From Gliomastix tumulicola (taxonomy: Eukaryota; Ascomycota; Sordariomycetes; Hypocreales; Bionectriaceae), in NCBI GenBank assembly GCA_001599755.1, contig BCHX01000004.1, positions 1,364,001 to 1,428,000 of the forward strand: a stretch of 64,000 nt of DNA, given 5' to 3'. Shown here one piece after another: positions 42,062-52,707 of the stretch. Positions within the stretch are counted from its first letter, which is position 1; every line of letters begins with the position of its first letter. The notes below the pieces were generated by a model. That model saw nothing but the letters and a program-made list of their open reading frames with translations, made no database searches and was not told the origin of the DNA. Made by a program: the position numbers and the translations under genes.

Positions 42062-43814
42062 CTATCCTTGGACGCCATCTTTCACATCCGCCTCCGCCTC
42101 TGTAGCCAACTTCGTCTTGTTAAAGTGCCGTGCGTTCGCACCGGATTGGTACAGCTGATCGAGCTCTGCCACTGTACGGTCCTTTGTCTCAGGCAGCCAC
42201 AGCCAGCAGCCCAGGAATCCGATGAATGTGGTGGCTCCAAAAACGAAGCCGACCTTCCCACCGAGGTTGCCGGCGTCTGGGTTGAACATGTAAGGGAATA
42301 CAAAACCAACCAGCCACTGTACAAGGCAGAGCACGAGATTGGAGAGGCCTTGGGTTCGTGAACGTAGTCTCCAGGACGGTATTTCGGCTACCACTGTCCA
42401 GGCGACGGTGCCCAACGTGATTTGGTAGATGAACCCCTGTTGCCCATATATGTTAGCTTGCATTTACGGTGTAATATGGACGGAGCATACAGAACGTACC
42501 CAGACAAACATGAAAGCTATGGTGACTAAGAAAGTCGTGCGTTTCTCAGGGAGAGAAGCCGCGCCCACAATAACCAGTGTCACTGCACACGCCAGCTGAC
42601 CCCAAACGATCAACGGACGCCGACCGACGACGGTCAAGAGCGGCCATGATAGGATGTTCGCAACGAACATGCTGCAGTTGTTGAGCATGCCGAGCAGGAA
42701 GGACATCTGAGCGCCGAAGCCGGCCAGCTGATAGTAGTATGACAGCCGAGCACGAAGACGAGGCCGGAGAGGTACTGGCATCCATATATGAACATGCAAA
42801 TCAGTGTTCTCTGACGGTTTGCGGGAGCAAATGCTGTCGCGTAACCAAGATTGGATGTCTCATTAGCCAGTTCGCGCTCTTTCCTGACAGTGTCTTGGAT
42901 CAAAGCCAGGATGTCATCTTTATCAATCGTGCTACCTCCTCCGTGGAGATGTTCAAGGGAGGCTTTAGCGGCGTCAATGCGGCCCATGCGTACGAGCCAC
43001 ACCGGTGATTCAGGCCAAGCCCAGAAGGTGAGAAGGACGATGGCGGGCACGGCCCATTGGCAGGTAAAGGGGACGATATAGGCGTTGGGATCATCCAAGG
43101 GGCCAAGCTTGTACATGATGCCGGTGAAGAGAAGGGTACCAGAGAACTGAACGATGTTCGTGATTGCCGTGAGCCATCCGCGGAGCTTGAGGGGCGCAAC
43201 TTCCGATGCGTATAGAGGACCAAGGACAAGCCAGGCGCCGATCGGAAGGCCGTTGACGCCCTTGCCTGCTGTCAGCATGGGCAGTGAGCCGCTATAGGTG
43301 GACGCGTACTGTACACCAACGCCGACTAGAGAGATGGCACAGAATAGAACGTTGGTATAACGGCGTCCGATCTTATCTGCCATCCAGCCCGTCGCAATGG
43401 CCCCGATAATCGCCGCGAGCTGAGAGATGCCGCCGTAGATGCTCTGCCAGGTGGCAGGGATAACATAGGTAGCGGCATCCCCTTCTCCGTACAATCTACC
43501 GTAGTCCTCTCTAATAGCCCTGTTAATATGAAGAGCTTCTGATCTGAGGAAGCACTGCCACAGAGGTCCTACCTGAATCTGGGGATAGCGAGCAAGTTTC
43601 CAGCGACGTTGCCATCGATTCCGTAGCCGAAGACGACCAGTTGTCCGTAGCACACCCACAGAGTGCTCTTCCAAAAGATTCTCAATGTCTTGGCGAAGCT
43701 CAACTGCTTTTCATATTGGATTTGTCGAGCCGCAGCTTCAGAGATCAGGTCCTCGTCCATGCCTGGTTGTTCAAGATGCTCGACCGGCCCCTTTGGCGGG
43801 CCGTCAGAAGCCAT
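42062..43814 (-). pseudogene. MFS sugar-porter gene with a frameshift
   Basis: Exons 43814-43573, 43519-42500 and 42436-42062 read as one sugar-porter family protein from MASDGPPKGPVEH (ADKIGRRYTNVL, PESPVWLVRMGRIDAA, VGRRPLIVWG, PETKDRTVAELDQLY). At about 42745-42752 the frame breaks. YLSGLVFVLG is in one frame and YYYQLAGFGAQMSF, which must follow it in this family, is in another. The offset equals one missing base, and no intron of usable length fits. The protein would be cut after about 350 residues, before the last five or so membrane segments. A sequencing error is the alternative. It is divergent from BVMO1 and shares a TGACTCG-bearing promoter with it. Confidence 0.75.
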
Positions 43815-44481
43815 GTCTTCAAAGCTGGGCGATGGGTATGATGAAGAAGGTTGGCCTTGAGTCAAGCAAGAGAAAATGTGGCCCGTGATGACAGGTGTGC
43901 TGTTGTTCAGGCGGCAGTACCAACTGTATCGCTTGGCAGAACTTCCCCGGAGATCCATCAGGGAGAGGGACACGACACGATAGATAGGTAATCTTTCGTC
44001 TTTGCTCTGAAAAGCCTCTGCAATGGCTCTCCAAGCCTGCACAACTCCAAGATTCTGGGGTCGGTGAGTCCCCAGACCTAACTCCGCATTCCAGACTCTC
44101 GGCGTTGAGCTGACTAGGAGGTTTGCCCATGCTCCCCCGCACTTACGTAGCATTCATTCAGTTCCACATTCAAAACCTCATCGGACTGACACGATGTGTC
44201 ATGTCAGCTTGTGGAGTACCTACGAGTCAGTTCCAGTGTTGCGGGGGGAAACTATTGTTTTTGGTGTGAGACGTGGACGGACTTTGGCTCCGATCATCTG
44301 TCCGAATATCCAGACTCCATTGGAGAATGGCTCTCGAGATAATGTATTGTAGGCGATCACAAACGTATTAACGAGTGTGTCTGCTGCCTCTCGTCAACCC
44401 ATACACGTCATCAATCACTGGAAACGCTTCGACTCCTTTACCTCCGTAGCATCAAATTCGACAGCTAACTAACTACCAAGC
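43815..44481. other. Divergent promoter, MFS / BVMO1
   Basis: The MFS frame stays open upstream to 44153 but that part is not porter-like and I take it as leader. Holds TGACTCG (reverse) at 44223-44229. Confidence 0.6.
44223..44229 (-). promoter_or_regulatory. TGACTCG site (reverse)
   Basis: CGAGTCA about 250 bp upstream of BVMO1 and 410 bp upstream of the MFS gene. Confidence 0.5.
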
Positions 44482-45570
44482 ATGAGCCCTCCCGAGCAGC
44501 CACGGCACGCCCTCGACAGCCGAGTGGGAGGTACACCAATTGTCTTAGATGACAATGCTGCATACATCGTGTCCGAGCATTTGCTATGGGCTCCCCGGAA
44601 GATGCGGGTAGCCTGCATCGGCGCAGGGGCATCGGGTATCATGATGTGCTACAAGAAGGAGAAGGAATTTGGCGATTCTCTTGACCTGGTCGTCTATGAG
44701 CGTGAGCAACCCTCTACATCACATCCCCGTTGCTTTTGTAACGAGGGGTGGCTGATCCTCTTGCTTAGGATACCCGAAATGTGGTGGCGTCTGGTATGCG
44801 AACAAGTACCCGGGCTGCCGCTGCGATGTGCCCTCGCCGGCGTACCAGTTTTCGTTTGCGCCAAAAGCGGATTGGTCGAGGTACTACTCGCCCGCTGCCG
44901 AGATCCAGTCGTACTACGAAGACTTCGCCACGGAGAGAGGCTATATCGACAAGTATATCAAGCTCTCACATCGCGTCGACAAGGTCATCTGGGACGAAAC
45001 AGCAAGCCAATGGACTCTGACAGTCACTCAAACTCTGGATGGTCAAGACCAGAACACGTTTGAAGACAAGGTGGACTTCGTTGTTGCAAATACGGGTGTT
45101 CTCAACACCTGGAAATGGCCCGACATCCCCAACCGAGAGGCCTTCCAGGGGCGCGTTACCCATTCCGCGGACTACGACACAACAATCGATTTGGAAGGCA
45201 AAACAGTCATTGTGATCGGATCTTGTGCGTCAGCGATACAGATTGTACCCGCCATCAAGGGGACTGCGAAGAAGAGCATCTCCTTCTATCGGACGCCGCA
45301 GTGGATAGGACCCGGACTGGCCATGGACGGCTATACAGATATAGAGGGGAGAAACTTTGACTGATTACAGCACAGTATCCGGGCTCTCTGGTTCACTGGC
45401 GCCTGATGCTTGAACATCCCCGCTTTGAGGACTACAATATCGACTACCGGAGTCGCAACAGGTATGAGTTCATGGGTAACGGCTTTACTCTGAGGGAGGT
45501 CACCGGTGATGATCTTGCGTGGTACCTGGACCCGGAGGACGTCCAAAAGCCTCTATTCGATCAAGTATGA
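44482..45570 (+). pseudogene. Baeyer-Villiger-type flavin monooxygenase with a large internal deletion (BVMO1)
   Basis: Exon 1 is 44482-44701 and exon 2 starts at 44769. The N-terminal half is normal: CIGAGASGI (FAD loop), GGVWYANKYPGCRCDVPS, WDETASQW, and FQGRVTHSADYD, which matches the BVMO fingerprint FxGxxxHxxxW except Tyr for Trp. VIVIGSCASAI, the NADPH loop, has Cys where Gly is usual. The frame ends at TGA 45362-45364, right after DIEGRNF. About 12 bases later, in another frame, YPGSLVHWRLMLEHPRFEDYNI begins. This segment aligns with the true C-terminus of the second BVMO in this window (WPGSSIHFMEV, PRWEDF). About 260 residues in between are missing. The product would lack much of the catalytic core. 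Confidence 0.8.
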
Positions 45571-45732
45571 GGCCTGAAAGGGCTTGAGACCACAATACAA
45601 ATACGTATCATTCATTAGAAGATGACTCTTCGTCCCGACACCTATCCATAGAGTGGGCGTTGGACTTCAAACCATCCGCGGTCACCCCTTTCATGATAAT
45701 GAACTGAACAAGGAGTGATGCAGATTAAGCCG

Positions 45733-47575
45733 CTACCTCAATATTCCTTTCCACTGCGGATATCGGTCATAAAAGCCACCATCAAGGCTCCAGTTGGACA
45801 AACTCGTGATTTGCGACGCGATCCCCGTAGGACCAGTCGTAAAATCAAGGCGACTCGTGTCGATATGCACCTTCAGATGGGCACCGATGTCCAGCGCCAC
45901 TCTATGGATACTGCGCGAGTCCGAGGCAAATGTAGAGATGACAGCTTCCCTGATGCCAGGCCTGCATTCCGCGAGTAAGTATACTGAGATGGGAAGTTTG
46001 ACATGGAGCTTGTAGACATACCATGCGATAAGATCGGCGCCGACAGGGTGCAGGACAGACAGCTGAATCGGTGTAGGTCGGAGCCACTGTGGCAAGCTCT
46101 GATACGTGTCGTCTGTTTGCAGAATGTGCCACTACGGAAGGAGATATTAGCCCGATACGTCGCATCCTGCGGCAATGCGAGCGAGCAATCTATAAATCTA
46201 TACATACCCTCAGTAGCAGGTACAGCACCCAGTATGTCGCCAGAAATTCCGACGTCCCCTTGCTCTTCCGGACCGGTTCCAGAAACTTCTTCAGATCGAC
46301 GGACAAGGTATTCTTTGGATTATCGAGAAAAAACTCCATCAAGTCCGGAGGCCCGATATGACCAATACTCGCCCGCGCCCTCTCGATCATGTCGATGACA
46401 GTCTCGTCTTCCTTGGAGGCTGGTGAGAGCGGGATCAAAGGTCGCCCAGAGGACCCTCCGGTGCCGAATTCAGACGACAGCCAGCGGGGGTTGAGGAGGC
46501 CGGGAATACTTTCGAACATGAACGCTTCAAGCCACTGCGGGAAAGTCTGACTGTCCGGTGGTATAGACTGGTCGGTGTCGTTATGATTCGAATTTGGCTT
46601 CATCGACTCAGGACGGGGCGAGACTGCCATCTGCCGTGATATGTCCCTGCCACGATGGACGTCTTCCGCTCCCGGCCCTTCTCCTCCCAATGACGAACGT
46701 TGTGGCGGTCCCCTCTGCCTCGACTTCTTCTTTGGTTGGTGAGGAGTCGTGCGAACGTCTTGGTGACTCGGCTCTATGCCTGTCAACCAGTCATCATTCA
46801 TTGTCCATAGAGCGCCCGGTCAATCATCAACAATCGTATCCTCGGCGGTGTGCGCTGGATCGAAGTCGTTCCCCGTCATTTCCCCCATGTCAAGCTGCAT
46901 TTCAGGGAGGAGACTCGGCGGTTCTTCAAAGGTCACTAGACTGCTTTGAATGCCTGGACTCTGCTGTTCGACATCGCGAGGGGCGGCATGGTGTTCAGGG
47001 GTGATAACCAGCCCCGTGAGTGGCGGTTCTGTCGTCCTCGGATCGTCTGCCTCGACTTCCCAGTCGTTCGGTACAACAGCCATTCCTACACCCGTCGGGG
47101 TGTCAGGGTCTCGCCCGTTTCCGTCATGGTCATGAGAATGCTCCTTGGTGACTGACGTCGCAATCAGGTCCGGTAGGTTGGCCTCCTGTACGAGCTCTTT
47201 ATGGCGCCGAAAGAGCATTTCCATTTCTCCCCAGAGATCATTCAGAGACGTAAGCTGAATATCCCGACTCTTAGCCCTGGATGTATCCACGGGTAGCAGA
47301 GCAAGACTCACCGTTTGCCGGAGCTGGAAATTCTCGTTGCCCAGCCGCACGATCTCAGATTGATCGCTCGATTGCAGAACCCTGAGCTTTTCTTCCAACT
47401 CCTCGACATACTTCTTCTGTCGTTTGCGGTGCTGTTGCTGGGCGACACGGTCGGTCTGACGTTTGCGTTCTCGTCGGTCGCTGGAAGACGTGGCGTTGTT
47501 TAACGGGGCCTCTGTCTCCCCGCCTGCCGTCCATACTGTCGCATTCCGACGTGTCTCAACCGAGTGACTGGGCAT
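45733..47575 (-). pseudogene. bZIP-DUF3425 transcription factor gene split by an in-frame TGA
   Basis: Exons 47575-46208, 46131-46022 and 45961-45733 read in one phase as a bZIP regulator of 568 codons. The basic region RRERKRQTDRVAQQQHRKRQ (residues about 33-52) and a zipper with Leu heptads follow MPSHSVETRR. The C-terminal part (PQWLEAFMFE, then YWVLYLLLR, WLRPTPIQLSVLHP and DLIAW) is a DUF3425 domain. This is the standard architecture of a fungal bZIP class. Codon 252 (46822-46820) is TGA, between the zipper half and DUF3425, with the frame open on both sides; CGA to TGA would explain it. Alternatives: two adjacent genes, or termination that leaves a 251-residue bZIP able to bind DNA. No intron removes the stop. 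Confidence 0.65.
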
Positions 47576-47801
47576 CGTCCGGTTCTCATGGATGTCGAGT
47601 CTCAACTAGCCCCTGCTAGTCTACTAGTCTGCTACCCCTCATCTACAACCAATTCACGGGTCTTCCGCAGCACTATCGAAGTTCTTGATAGCTTGGCACG
47701 TCTTTGCCTGTTCATCCTATGGCGCTGGCAAACACACTCCGTTACATGACTGCTTTTGTGATGGAATTATTACGACTGCTTTACAGTACTATCCTACCTA
47801 C

Positions 47802-49506
47802 CTAGTCTAATGGGATTCCAACATCGCTGGACATTTCTATATCTACATCGCAATCTGCCCCTCCTACATTATCCGAGCCCTTCAGCCGAGATATCACATC
47901 TTCATTCCACAGATTCTCGTAGTCGTCCAGCAGCGTGCGCTGTTCTTCTAGGTACCTCAGCTGATCCTCATCATTGATCATGAGTACGCGCGGCGTGACT
48001 GCCGTACACGGCTGCGGCGTTGGTGCAAAGCTGGATATGGTGAGAATATCCGGGTCCTCGTCGAGACGCATTTCATGGTCGAGCAGCGGATGACACCAGA
48101 ACGACTCCGCCAGGGCTATGGTCTGTTCAAGCCAGTGCGCCGTGCTGCTTCTCAGTCCAGGCTGTATAACAGAGCTGTCGCCGACGTTGCTCAGAACGCG
48201 GGCAGATGCGATGAGGGCTCGAAGCAGCGCGCGTGAAGGAGCTGGATGGTCTCGTGCTTGCAGCGCCGGGTCCAACGCACACCTTGTTGCAATACCAACG
48301 GTCGTTCTAGCTGCTTGCAGTGCTTGTGACTGGGCTAGATGCTGCCAGATATTGGACTCCGGACCTTCTTGCTTTGCAAATTTGTTCGCTCCAATGGTAC
48401 AAAAGACCATGAGTATACGGGCGGAGAGCAATTGGCTCTCCATTTGCGACAGCCATAAGCTCCTGTCATTCGTCTCCTGCAGGCTCCCAGCAGAGACTCC
48501 ATGGTCGTCCCGTCCCATCTCAGACATCACTGCCTGGATCTTGGTGAAGTAGCCGTCGTGATGCATATGTAAAGCGCCCTCGGGCCGTGAGTGGCTGCTG
48601 TCGATAAGCTGTTCCCTGTTGGGTTTATGAAGCACCAGCGCCGCCATATGACATAGAATTCTAGTCTTGTGCATAAAACAGTGCGATTGCTGCATTCTAC
48701 TCCAGTAGCTCGATGGTAGCATCCGACCCGGGCCAAGCTGGATCAAGTCGAAATCCGCCAGGCGAAGTGGCTCTGCCCCTCGCGGATCCAGTGCTATTCT
48801 CTGTGGTCGCGCACCGTCTGACGTGTGAGCAGCCTCGAGGCGTCTCAGGAGATAGCTCTGTTCCGTGACGAAAGCGCACCACCATAGCCGTTTGACAACA
48901 TGGTGGTGCCAGCTTCTGCTTTCGCTCGCAGATCTTTTGCCGTTCTTCGACAGTAGACGCTGGAGGGTTTTCAGGGCCAGGCATAGCCATTCTTTCGTTT
49001 TGGGCCGGCTCGCCTCGATGTCGCTCTGCTCCACGGCGAAGATGATCAACAGCAGGGCCTGTATTAGCACCGTAGGCGCTGTGTCTTCGTCATGTGATAA
49101 ACAGTCCTATGTATCCATAAGCATTGCTGCCCAAAATTGCCTTACAAGGCAATACCGCATGTACATCAGTAGAACGTACCTCGAATAAGAGAATCTGCTG
49201 ACGCAAGGCGTCCTCGCGGGTCAGATAACCGACGTCTATTAGATACTGGGTACTGATCCAAGGTATGCAGCTCGCCATCAAGGCATGATGAAGCAAGCTG
49301 CTGTGACGCCGGAGCGTGTACGAGCCATTCCGTACCACAGCCAAGTCTGATATTGATAGAACCGGCATCTGGAAATATACATGTGTTGTGTAGATTTCAA
49401 CACATGCACTGCCATCATGTCCCACATCCTCTGTTGATTGACTTGCAGCTTCATCCCACACCGAGTCACTGGCGCCAGTAGGCGCATCATGAGGCGGGTT
49501 GCCCAT
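47802..49506 (-). CDS. Fungal-specific transcription factor domain protein without a recognisable DNA-binding domain
   Basis: Two exons, 49506-49180 and 49106-47802, encode 543 residues from MGNPPHDAPTG. The sequence fits the middle homology region of fungal zinc-cluster regulators (PF04082-like). Examples are SLLHHALMASCIPWIS, LIQALLLIIFAVEQSD, HVVKRLWWCAFVTEQSYLLRR and PLRLADFDLIQLG. The Zn2Cys6 motif that should precede it is missing, and I could not find one in 600 bp upstream in any frame. Either the start exon is further away, the N-terminus has been lost, or it works without DNA binding as some fungal co-regulators do. It is tandem to the bZIP gene. Confidence 0.7.
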
Positions 49507-50092
49507 CGCTGCGGCGACTTGACAGGGGAGGTTTGGAAGCTCGTATCATGCTTGGCCGTCACGGTCTGAGCAGGAACAAGTCCACCCCACGGACGAAGCG
49601 AACTACGAGGACATTTACTCTACCTACTGGCAGCCAATAATTCGACCGAGGAGCGTGCCTAGCCTGACATAGCTCTCCGACCTTGCACCTTGGCTCCGGA
49701 CCCGGTGCGGTGTACAAGAGCAGATTATTGAGGATCCGAAAGCCCGACACCGTACGGCAAGTCCCTCATGATCCGTCAGCAGCTTTGCAGATGGTCGGAT
49801 CCTCTTCGGTGGCACTTCGATGGATCTATTAGGCGGCACCAAACCTGGACCCCGCAAGAATATGTCCGGGCCCGGCTACTGACTCGAACGAGCTGACTCG
49901 AGTCTCCACAGCTCCTTGACGGACGGAGCGTGGGGAGCGAAGCCCGCAACTGGTTTAACCGAGGATGGAGTGCTGGGGGACTGATATGTATGCCGATTAG
50001 CTCAAGCAGGATGGCAGGCCATTCCCCCAGAGCCGCCCTGGCCGCTTACCAACAGAAGCCAACACCGAGGACCCCAGTTCCTGTCTGACAGC
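49507..50092. other. Divergent promoter, regulator / BVMO2
   Basis: No gene supported. Two TGACTCG copies at 49880 and 49894 lie about 200 bp before BVMO2. Confidence 0.6.
49880..49900 (+). promoter_or_regulatory. Paired TGACTCG sites upstream of BVMO2
   Basis: TGACTCG at 49880-49886 and 49894-49900, 14 bp apart in the same orientation. Confidence 0.55.
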
Positions 50093-52482
50093 ATGGGTTT
50101 CGAGACAGCAGACCGGAATGGTATCCCGCGCGAGATGCCAGTCACAGTCACCCCCATGACATCTTCGTCTCCGATATACGGCAGACATGCTCTTCACGAC
50201 CCGTCCCAGAGACCCCTGCATGTCATTGTAGTCGGTGCAGGCCCCTCGGGTATAGCGGCTCTCATCACGCTGAAGAAACTGCCGCACGTCGCGTTCCAGT
50301 GCTTCGAGAAGAACTCGGATGTCGGGGGCACGTGGTTCGAGACGCGATACCCGGGAGCTGCATGCGATGTCGCGAGCCATGCATATCAGTACACTTTTAA
50401 ATCCAAGAAGGACTGGACTAGGCAGTAAGCGCGCCGAGGCCGAATATCCCGGTTCATTATGGCAGCCGTAGCTGACCCATCTTGGCTTTGCGCCCGCCGA
50501 AGAGATCGGGGAATATTTCAAGTCGGTGGCGAGGAAGTACGATCTACACAAACATATCTCGTTCGACTCCCGAGCCGTGGCCGCCAGATGGAATGACGAC
50601 GCTTCCAAGTGGCACATACAGATCGCGACTCTACCAGCCTCCGGTAGAGCAGAGCCCGTCATTACGGATCATACAGCCGACGTCTTCATCAATGCAGGGG
50701 GAATTCTCAATGACTGGAAATGGCCCGATATCGATGGCCTTTAGAGCTTTAGGGGGAGACTCCTTCACACCGCAGCATGGGTGAGTCTCGGGCGACAAAT
50801 AATCCTCTGAAGCGTTTCTCCGAGACCAGCTAACCGTACGCCACCGCTCATACAGGACACGTCGATCGATTTGAAGGATAAGAGAGTTGCTGTTATTGGC
50901 AGTGGCGCCAGCAGCATCCAGGTCGTCCCAACAATCCAGCCCTCCTGCCAGAGGTTAGACGTCTTCGTACGGTCTCCGACTTACATCCTCCCGACTGCCG
51001 GTTTCGGCATCGAATCGGCTACCTACAATGAAGCCTGTGCGTCTACTTCTTGTCCTACATGCGCGCGAGCATCACTCTCCCGTTCTGGTCTAACAGCTAT
51101 CATTACAGACGCAGCATCTCAAATTCAACAATTTTCGGACGACGGGGCTTATTATCGAGGATTCAGGAAGGCGATTGAGCAACGGATGAATGAGAACTTT
51201 GCCGGCAGTATAAAAGCGTCACAAGCACAAGTTGATGGAAGACAAGTGCGTCCCCAGACAAACCTTACCTTGAAAACCTGGTACTGACGATCGTTCCCAT
51301 ACAGTGGGCGGAAGATAAAATGAGGGCCGCCATCAGATCGCCCCAGCTCCAGGAGAAACTGATACCAAAGTGACTCCTAGGCGACACTAACCGCAATATA
51401 TATGTGTCCTTCTTGATGATCACTAACAATAGCGGTTGCGGTGGCAGATGGGAGCTTGGCTGTCGAAGGATTACGCCAGGTCTTCCATACCTGAACGCCG
51501 TCCAGCAGCCAAACGTAGACGTCGTGAGGGAGCCCATTGAGAGAATCACGGAAGAGGGGATCTTGACCACGGGGAAACTACACCAAGTCGACGTCCTCAT
51601 CTGTGCCACTGGCTTCAGCACGTCTTTCGACAGATACGAGATCGTCGGCCGAGGCGGCGTGACGCTGACTGAGAAGTGGAAGAAGCATGGCCCCGAGGCG
51701 TATCTTGGGACCGCTGTTGCAGGATTTCCGAACTACTTCAGTAAGTTTCCAGCTTACTACCGTGTCATCAACTGCTATATTCTGTCTAACGAGAAAAACC
51801 AAGCAATCCTCGGACCCAACTGTCCTATCGCCAACGGGTCACTGATTCCTTGCATTGAGGCGAGGTAGGCTTCATCATCCCTACCGGCATTCCCACCTCG
51901 GGAGTTTGCATCCTGCTGACGACGCCTTCCCTCATGCTTAGCGTCGACTATATTGTCCGCGCAATTCAGAAGATTCAGACGGACCAAATCAGATCAATCG
52001 AGGTGAAGCAAGAGATGCAGGACTACTTCAATGAGTACACGCAGAGTCTTCACATCGACCTTGTATGGTCTGGGTCATGTGTCAGCTGGTGTGCGTATAC
52101 GTCCCTTGCTCTCGTCAAGCAGGTCAACCCTCTTAATCCAAGACTACAGACAAAGATCGAGCCACTGGTCGCGTCACAGCTGTCTGGCCTGGATCGAGCA
52201 TCCACTTCATGGAAGTCATTGCTCGGCCCCGGTGGGAAGATTTCCACATTACCTACATGCACGTAAGTGACCAAGGATGCAAAGCCGGGACACAAACGCC
52301 AGTACAGTTATTAAACAATTGCTAACAATTTACCAGCCCAACCCGTTTATGTTTCTGGGAAATGGTGTCTCTCAGCGAGAGGCCCAGTCTGAGGACCTGA
52401 CCTACTGTAAGAACCGTCACCTACCGTATGCCGGTGGCACCTCACAGACCAAGCTAACTACGATATAGATTTAGATGTATAG
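50093..52482 (+). pseudogene. Baeyer-Villiger monooxygenase gene with nonsense codon and damaged splice acceptor (BVMO2)
   Basis: Eleven exons can be placed in phase (50093-50424, 50486-50780, 50856-51036, 51109-51245, 51305-51369, 51448-51740, 51804-51864, 51942-52090, 52150-52262, 52337-52406, 52469-52482) for 570 codons. VVGAGPSGI is the FAD loop, GGTWFETRYPGAACDVAS follows, and FRGRLLHTAAW is a perfect BVMO fingerprint FxGxxxHxxxW. VIGSGASSIQVVP is the NADPH loop; CRRITPGLPYLNA and VLICATGF come later. Two defects are seen. TAG at 50742-50744 lies two codons before the fingerprint. The first intron can only join in phase at 50486, where the preceding bases are GG instead of AG. A TGA at 51370 is not a lesion; it lies in an intron. 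Confidence 0.8.
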
Positions 52483-52707
52483 GCACGGCCGTTTGGTTCC
52501 AGTTGCGCGTTGGGGAGCGAATTTCGAAGTAGATCGCGGTTGAACCAAGCTCTCTTCTCGAGCTAGAGGCGCCTCTCAAGCAAGCGATATTCGAAGATCA
52601 ATGACTGTTTAGTCCACCCGCCAAATCCTCAAGATATTTCCATTACCTCTGGGTCAAATATGATCTAAGCTTCCTGGATGGACGGTGGTAGCCGAAGATT
52701 CCACTCT

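Noticed and set aside
42728..42759. A GT...AG pair that could splice out the MFS frameshift
   Set aside because: Only about 32 nt, far below workable intron length for this organism, and it would delete conserved residues.
51370..51372. TGA in BVMO2 after LIPK, at first taken as a third lesion
   Set aside because: An intron at 51370-51447 (GTGACT to GGCAG) removes it and yields the family-typical PKWELGCRRITPG.
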